DNA of 64,000 nt from Capra hircus (taxonomy: Eukaryota > Chordata > Mammalia > Artiodactyla > Bovidae), in the NCBI RefSeq assembly GCF_001704415.2, contig NW_017189863.1, positions 124,001 through 188,000 of the forward strand, given 5' to 3'. This document shows positions 59,448-64,000 of the stretch, piece after piece. The translations under genes and the position numbers were made by a program. A model generated the notes under the pieces. The model made no database searches. It had not been told where the DNA came from and was given only the letters and a program-made list of their open reading frames with translations. The stretch's first letter is position 1, and every line of letters starts with the position of its first letter.

Positions 59448-59648
59448 CAGTCTCTTCAGTCATCTCCACTCTCTGTGACCCCATGGACTTAGCCTTCCAG
59501 GCTCCTATGTCCATGGGATTTCCCAGGTGAGAATACTACAGTGGGGTACCATTTTTTCCTCCATGGGATCTTCCCAGCCCAGGGATCAAACCCAGGGCCC
59601 CTGCATTGCAGGCTGATTCTTTACCGTCTGAACCACCAAGAAAGTCTC
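59448..59648 (-). mobile_element. Bov-tA SINE, minus strand
   Basis: ttcagtcatctccactctct, Bov-A body (complement), then the head ttctttaccgtctgaaccac. Diverged. Confidence 0.88.
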
Positions 59649-59905
59649 CCTATAGGGGGTGCCTGGGTGCAAACGCAAACCCACCTCAGAGGACACCTCA
59701 ACACAGCTATTGCTTATCTGGGACCAGGAAGGAGCTCTGGTATCAGCTCAGCTGCACAAAGGGCAGAACCTAGCTTCCCCCTTCCCCTCCCAGCTCCCCT
59801 AGCCTCTGTGACTTTAGACGATGATGCTGTTGGTCCATGGGTCCCTGATTTGGCTTCAGGCTGGTTCCACAGTAAAGCTGTGTCCTTTCCTACCTTTCTG
59901 GGAGG

Positions 59906-60052
59906 CTCTCTGGGTGGGAAAGATCTCCTGGAGGAGGGCATTTCAACCCACTCCAGTATTCTTGCCTGCAGAATCCCATGGACAGAGAAGCCTGGTGGAC
60001 TTCAGTCCATGGGGTTGCAATGAGTCAGACATGATTGAGTGACTGAACAACA
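59906..60052 (+). mobile_element. Bov-A SINE
   Basis: gatctcctggaggagggcat to cagacatgattgagtgactg. Body only, without tRNA head. Confidence 0.88.
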
Positions 60053-60177
60053 ATTCTGGTTTACAGCAGGTTTGTTCTCAATCCCATTTCCCCAACAGGG
60101 ATAAGGCCACCGCCCCATGTGGGTGACACTAGCGGCTGGAACTGGGTCCAGGGCCTGGGCGTGCCTACAGACCCTCC

Positions 60178-60317
60178 CTGGGTGGTGGACCACTTGAGCA
60201 CCATGGGCAGTGTGACACATGGCAGTACTTTGCCCAGAAGCTGCAGCAGCCTCGACTCCTTGTGAGAGACTTCTTGTGACTTCTTGTTCAGGCAGTATGT
60301 CATCGTGCCGTGGCTCC
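60178..60317 (-). pseudogene. PLCXD1: PLCXD1-like exon 2, open but altered at the active-site loop and splice donor
   Basis: 140 bases. Acceptor gtttgcctgcag. Reads GSHGTMTYCLNKKSQ, then SHKESRLLQLLGKVLPCV and VLKWSTTQ. The catalytic histidine of the X domain is kept, but the Asp that normally follows it (GSHD) is Gly. Just after ..acccag the donor reads gg in place of gt, so splicing would fail here. Confidence 0.87.
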
Positions 60318-60571
60318 CTGCAGGCAAACCAGGCGGGGGACACATCACCCCCTGAGCCTGTCCTCTGTGCCCACAAGCTGCCCTAAGGATGCACAGCTAT
60401 AGCGCCTCGGGGCATGGGGGAGTCCTAAAAGTCATATCCACTGAGTCCTGGGAACTGAATCTTGTCTCAAAATGGGGTCTCTGCAGATGTGAGAAAGTGA
60501 AAATCAATTTATTTAAGGAATCTCGTTTTTGGACAGGAAACACTTTTGATTTTATGGTTTGTTGTTTCCCA

Positions 60572-60766
60572 GGTGGTGCTCGTGGCTGCTTGCCAAAGCA
60601 GGAGGCACAAAAGATGCAGGGGTGATCCCTGGGTTGGGAAGATCCCCTGGGAAGAGAATGACAACCGACTTCATTATTCTTGCCTGGAGGGTCCCATGGA
60701 CAGAGGAGCCTGGCAGGTACAGTCCATGGAGTTGCAAAGAGTCAGACATGACTGAGCACAGACAGA
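60572..60766 (+). mobile_element. Bov-tA SINE
   Basis: Diverged tRNA head (gtggtgctcgtggctgct), then gatccctgggttgggaagat, Bov-A body, end agtcagacatgactgagcac. Confidence 0.85.
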
Positions 60767-61002
60767 CCCTCTCTAGTTACAAGTACTTTGAAGTTACTCA
60801 TAGTATTTTCAGGTGCTTTATGATGCCAGTTTTGTGGTCATTTATTTATGGTCATTTATATGTGGTTTCACTTATTCTTTTTCCTTTTAAATCTGTGTCA
60901 CCTGTTTTAGAGACAGTGTGGAGAGGTTCACACTTTAACAGTCACCTGGGGACAATCGAGAAATCTTACCCTTCCATCTCTGAACATAGGTTTGGACTAG
61001 CT

Positions 61003-61007
<5 letters not shown>

Positions 61008-61063
<56 letters not shown>
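61008..61063. repeat. (CT)n microsatellite
   Basis: About 26 CT units followed by tttctctttttc. Confidence 0.97.
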
Positions 61064-61067
<4 letters not shown>

Positions 61068-61146
61068 TTTCTTATTTATTCTCAGGGTCAAGGGATGGGA
61101 AGGAGGATTTACAAGTTCATAATATAATTTGATTTGATGATTTTAC

Positions 61147-61279
61147 GGAATAGTGGATGGATGGGTGGATGATGGGTGGGTGGATTTATGGATGGATGGG
61201 TGGGTGGATGAGTGGGTGGTTAGATGGATGGGTGAGTGGATGGGTGGGTGTGTGGGTGGATGGATGGATGGGTGGGTCA
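61147..61279. repeat. (GGAT/GGTG)n microsatellite
   Basis: Repeated ggatggatgggtgg and variants over ~130 bases. Confidence 0.95.
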
Positions 61280-61284
61280 GCAGC

Positions 61285-61535
61285 GTGTGGTCCATCCACA
61301 CAGTGGTGTATGACTCATCATGAAAAGGAGTGAAGTTCTGACACAGCCTACATCATGGATAGACCTTGAACACGATGGTCAGTGAGAGAAGCAGACACAG
61401 AAAAATACATTTTATGTGTTTATTTAAAAGAAATGTCCAGAACAGGAAAATTTACAAAGACAGAAACAGATGAGTGGTGCCCAGGCTTGGGGGAGTGGTA
61501 TCATGAGTTATTATGTAAGGGGTACAGGAAGGAGA
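61285..61535 (+). mobile_element. Ancient L1 3' region
   Basis: Words catggatagaccttgaacac, aagaaatgtccagaacagg and cagatgagtggtgcccagg are typical of the 3' region of old mammalian L1 elements. Diverged. Confidence 0.65.
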
Positions 61536-62409
61536 GAGATCAAGGGCCCCTCTGTGGATGGAGGAGGCCTGAAGACTTGGAAGCCTCCTCCTTGTTGGGC
61601 CCCCAGAGCCTTCCCCATGGGGAAGCACCAGGAAGGGCTGCGAGACTGGGTCCATGGTTCCCTGTCTGTTCCACACCCTCAAGGGAAGGGCCATGTAGGG
61701 GCCCCTCCTCCCAGGGTGGGGGGTGGCCGTCATAGAACCCCACAGCTGTTGAGAGGGTGAGAAAGAGTCTAAAGCTGCCTTCCATAGAAAACAGCACTTC
61801 CTGTTTGTCCAACTGTCCATGTACACTCCCAGCAGGCAGTGCCCAGGGTCACAGAGCCAGGGCAGGGCCCAGTGTCTGCAGGGCCAGAGGAATGCTGGTG
61901 GAGAATGGGGCACGTTTGCACCTTGATGAGGTGAGCAGAGTGCTGTCTGGCAGGGACACTTCCCTCCCAGGCCACGGCATCTGGTGGCCACCGTTCTGAT
62001 GGCCTGAGCACAGCAGTGTCACCTTGGAAGTGCCTGCCTTCCTGGTCACCACCGGGCATCCCCAAGTCGAGATGCCTGCCCATGGCTGAGCTTTGCAGCA
62101 CTTTTTGCAACCAAACTGGCTGGAGTCAGAGGTTCCTCATTTTAATTAGATAGTTCTGGTATGACTTACTGAGTTGTTTGGGGGCAGGTGGCCCCCTTAT
62201 ACTTTGGGCACTCCAGGCTCAAGTGCAGAAGGTGCTGCACAAGCTGTGATGGAAAACCTGGGTGGAAAGATGAGGGGTCCCCAGGAGTAGGACAGAGTGG
62301 CTGAGAAAACACAACCCCTCCCCCTAGGGTAGCTGGCATGTGTCCTGAAGGCAGGCTCTCAGGGGTTCGTGTACCTTCCAGGTTGAATGGGATAAAGTAG
62401 ACAGACAAG
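61536..62409. other. GC-rich intron sequence
   Basis: Long overlapping open frames on both strands reflect GC content. I see no domain or homology. Lies between exons 2 and 1. Confidence 0.5.
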
Positions 62410-62414
62410 GGAAG

Positions 62415-62560
62415 GTACTGGTGTGTGTATGTATGTGTGTGCAGTATGTGTGCATGTGTGTTTGGTGTATGTGTGCGTGTGTGTTCAGTGTGAATGCATG
62501 TGTGTGTGTGTGTGTATTCAGTGCCCCTGTGTGTGCCTGCATGTGTGCATGTTTGGCATT
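62415..62560. repeat. TG-rich imperfect microsatellite
   Basis: gtgtgtatgtatgtgtgtgc and variants. Intronic, just before exon 1 on the minus strand. Confidence 0.9.
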
Positions 62561-62627
62561 GAGGATTCCCACACTTGGGCCTGTCTCACAGCCACATCCC
62601 CACCAAGCCAAGCCTGCAGGGCCTCAC

Positions 62628-62746
62628 CTGGGATGTAGAGGTGGTGCAGGGGCATGTCCCAGAGCCGAGAACTCAGCACTGATATCCAGTCTGCATTCGC
62701 CTTGGTGGCACAGGAAGGAGCCAGGCAAGCTCACCTGCCAGCCCAT
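62628..62746 (-). pseudogene. PLCXD1: PLCXD1-like exon 1 with start codon, frameshifted
   Basis: The ATG (62744-62746) begins MGWQVSLPGSFLCHQG. The match then shifts frame near 62695 to NADWISVLSSRLWDMPLHHL and YIP, ending at a good donor (gtgagg). The start of PLCXD1 (MGGQVS..) and the NADW/RLWD..PLHHL stretch are both recognisable. One or two lost bases explain the shift. Confidence 0.85.
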
Positions 62747-64000
62747 CGGAGGCTGAGCCTGGGAGATCTGGGGGAGGAAATAGGCATTGCATAATTAAAA
62801 CAGGACATACAGAAGACTCGGTGCTGGTGGTGTGGAGGCGTGGCTCTGAGAAACGGGAAACTGCGGACTTCTGTCCAAGAGAAATGAGGATGGGGTGGTG
62901 GAGAGGGGAGAAGAGCTCTAGAGACAGAGAGACTGAGACAAAAAGGGAAATGGACAGAGACATGAAAAGAAACAGAGTGAGGGGAGAGAGAGACACAGGA
63001 AGTGAAGTGAAGGTTTGAGGGGGAGCAAGGGAAGGGGGAGACAGGGACCAACAGACAGACCTCAGCAGCTCAAGTCTGTTCTCCCTGAGGCTAGAGCTGG
63101 CGTCCCCCTCCAGAGGGTCCCCCTTCCTCGTGCTGTGCACCAGCCCCTTCCTCTTGGGGCTGAAAGGGGCCCAGTTGAGGCTGTGGGGTCTCCAGGCTCC
63201 ATCCTAGGGGCAGATGAAGCCCAGGCCCAAGGTCACATCCCCTTCATTCCCCAGAGGCGCTCTCTCCATCTGGTGGGTTTTGCTGCAGTAAAAGTGACTG
63301 GATAGCCTCGAAGGATGAAGCGCCCACCTGAGCAGCTAAGAAGCTGGGAATGCCTCCGGTCAGAGTTTGAGTGTCCCTTCTCTCCTGTTATGGGTGGGTG
63401 TCCTGGTGGAGCAGGGACAGAGGAGTAAAATCACTATAGAGTCTTTACTGACGTGTGGCCAAGCGTGGCCATCCCATCATGCAAGGAGATGATTTAAAAC
63501 ACAATCACCTGGAGACATGAACCATGACTTCTGAGTGGTGGCTGCAGACTTTCGTCCACCCACCCAGACCCCGATCTCACTCCCAAGCTTCTGTGCCTTG
63601 TCTTTCCATGTGGGAGAGGGGACAGAGCCCTGTTCAAAGGTATTGGAGGTGATCTGAGGGTCCAGGAACACCCTCCCTCACCCACATGTCTTGGAAACAG
63701 TTTCTGCAAAGACCCATCCCTACAGAGACTCAGATCCAGATCCTCACTTCCCTGACCCAGCCACACAGACCAGTTCCTCACCAGGATCATCAGTCGGGGC
63801 TGACCCAGTCATTCCCAGGACCAGTTAGAACATGGGCCTGTGACCCACTGGTTCCACCTGCCCAGGCCCAACTACAGCCACTGTCCCTGCATGGGCAGAA
63901 GCCTCCCCTCAGAGCTCCTCCTGAGCCAGGGCCTGTGATCCACATGCCATCAGGACTCCTTTCATGGCAAACACATGCTTGGGCCTTTTTTTGTTTGTTT
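62747..64000. other. GC-rich flank, 5' side of the PLCXD1-like gene
   Basis: Would hold the promoter if the gene were alive. I see no CpG-dense island. 62880-63050 is a purine-rich (gaga) stretch that makes artificial arginine/glutamate frames. 63050-64000 has no gene or repeat I can name. Confidence 0.45.

Larger units (their letters stand above)
53961..62746 (-). pseudogene. PLCXD1: PLCXD1-like gene (PI-PLC X domain-containing protein 1), six exons, inactivated
   Basis: PLCXD1 is a small protein of ~320 residues made almost wholly of a phosphatidylinositol-specific phospholipase C X domain. Six exon blocks appear in the right order on the minus strand: exon 1 62628-62746, exon 2 60178-60317, exon 3 57495-57616, exon 4 56308-56463, exon 5 55092-55275, exon 6 ~53961-54194. 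Together they cover nearly the whole protein. Lesions: frameshift in exon 1, lost gt donor after exon 2 (gg), frameshift in exon 3, at least two frame changes in exon 6. Exons 4 and 5 are clean. The introns are full of minisatellites and ruminant SINEs. Introns rule out a processed copy; it is either a decayed original or a DNA duplicate. The family call rests on remembered human PLCXD1 motifs; PLCXD2 or PLCXD3 fit less well. Confidence 0.85.

Noticed and set aside
60559..61122. 187-codon frame with a long Ser/Leu run
   Set aside because: SINE followed by a (CT)n microsatellite read as Ser-Leu; not a protein.
62673..63140. 155-codon minus-strand frame near PLCXD1-like exon 1
   Set aside because: It overlaps exon 1 in the wrong frame, and its Ser/Pro-rich part is the complement of a purine-rich tract.
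63015..63305. Possible CpG island promoter for the PLCXD1-like gene
   Set aside because: GC-rich, but few CpG pairs are visible and the gene is decayed.

Overview
This window is nuclear DNA from a bovid ruminant, probably cattle or a close relative. It is packed with ruminant-specific retroelements: BovB (RTE) LINEs, Bov-tA and Bov-A2 SINEs with their tell-tale gactgagcgactgaactgaa ends, a cetartiodactyl CHR-type SINE and ruminant L1 3' ends. I see no intact host protein-coding gene, no RNA gene and no CRISPR. Most long reading frames are LINE, SINE, retroviral or minisatellite sequence.

Layout. 1-17.4 kb is a mosaic of BovB, L1 and SINE pieces, with a 50-51 base tandem array built from a MIR-like core (2041-2440). 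17.5-23.3 kb holds an array of ~575-700 base units carrying TATA-, CCAAT- and CRE-like motifs. Its third unit is split by ~3.6 kb of GC-rich DNA (19044-22629) that contains four exons, with introns, of a decayed SCO-spondin (SSPO) fragment. 23.4-41.3 kb is again retroelement mosaic: a class I-like solo LTR with a 4-base target duplication, several L1 pieces (one of ~4.5 kb), a near-complete BovB and nested Bov-A2 SINEs. 41314-50713 is an inactivated class II (betaretrovirus-like) endogenous provirus with both LTRs, a tRNA-Lys type primer site, gag, dUTPase-protease, pol and env. It is broken by stops, frameshifts and a SINE. 50.7-53.2 kb holds more LINE pieces.

53.2-64 kb is compositionally different: GC-rich and full of minisatellites. 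On the minus strand it carries six exon-like blocks, in order, of a PLCXD1-like gene (PI-PLC X-domain protein), spread over 53961-62746. Exons 4 and 5 are clean in frame and splice sites. Exons 1, 3 and 6 carry frameshifts, and exon 2 has an altered active-site loop and a lost splice donor, so I call it a pseudogene. PLCXD1 is a pseudoautosomal gene in other mammals. Together with the minisatellite density, this makes a sex-chromosome or subtelomeric location plausible, but the sequence alone cannot prove it.

The parts do not form a working pathway. The window records layered insertions: old L1, then BovB and SINEs, then the provirus and solo LTR, then young Bov-A2, L1 and BovB tails with clear target duplications. 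It also records two duplicated or decayed host gene remnants.
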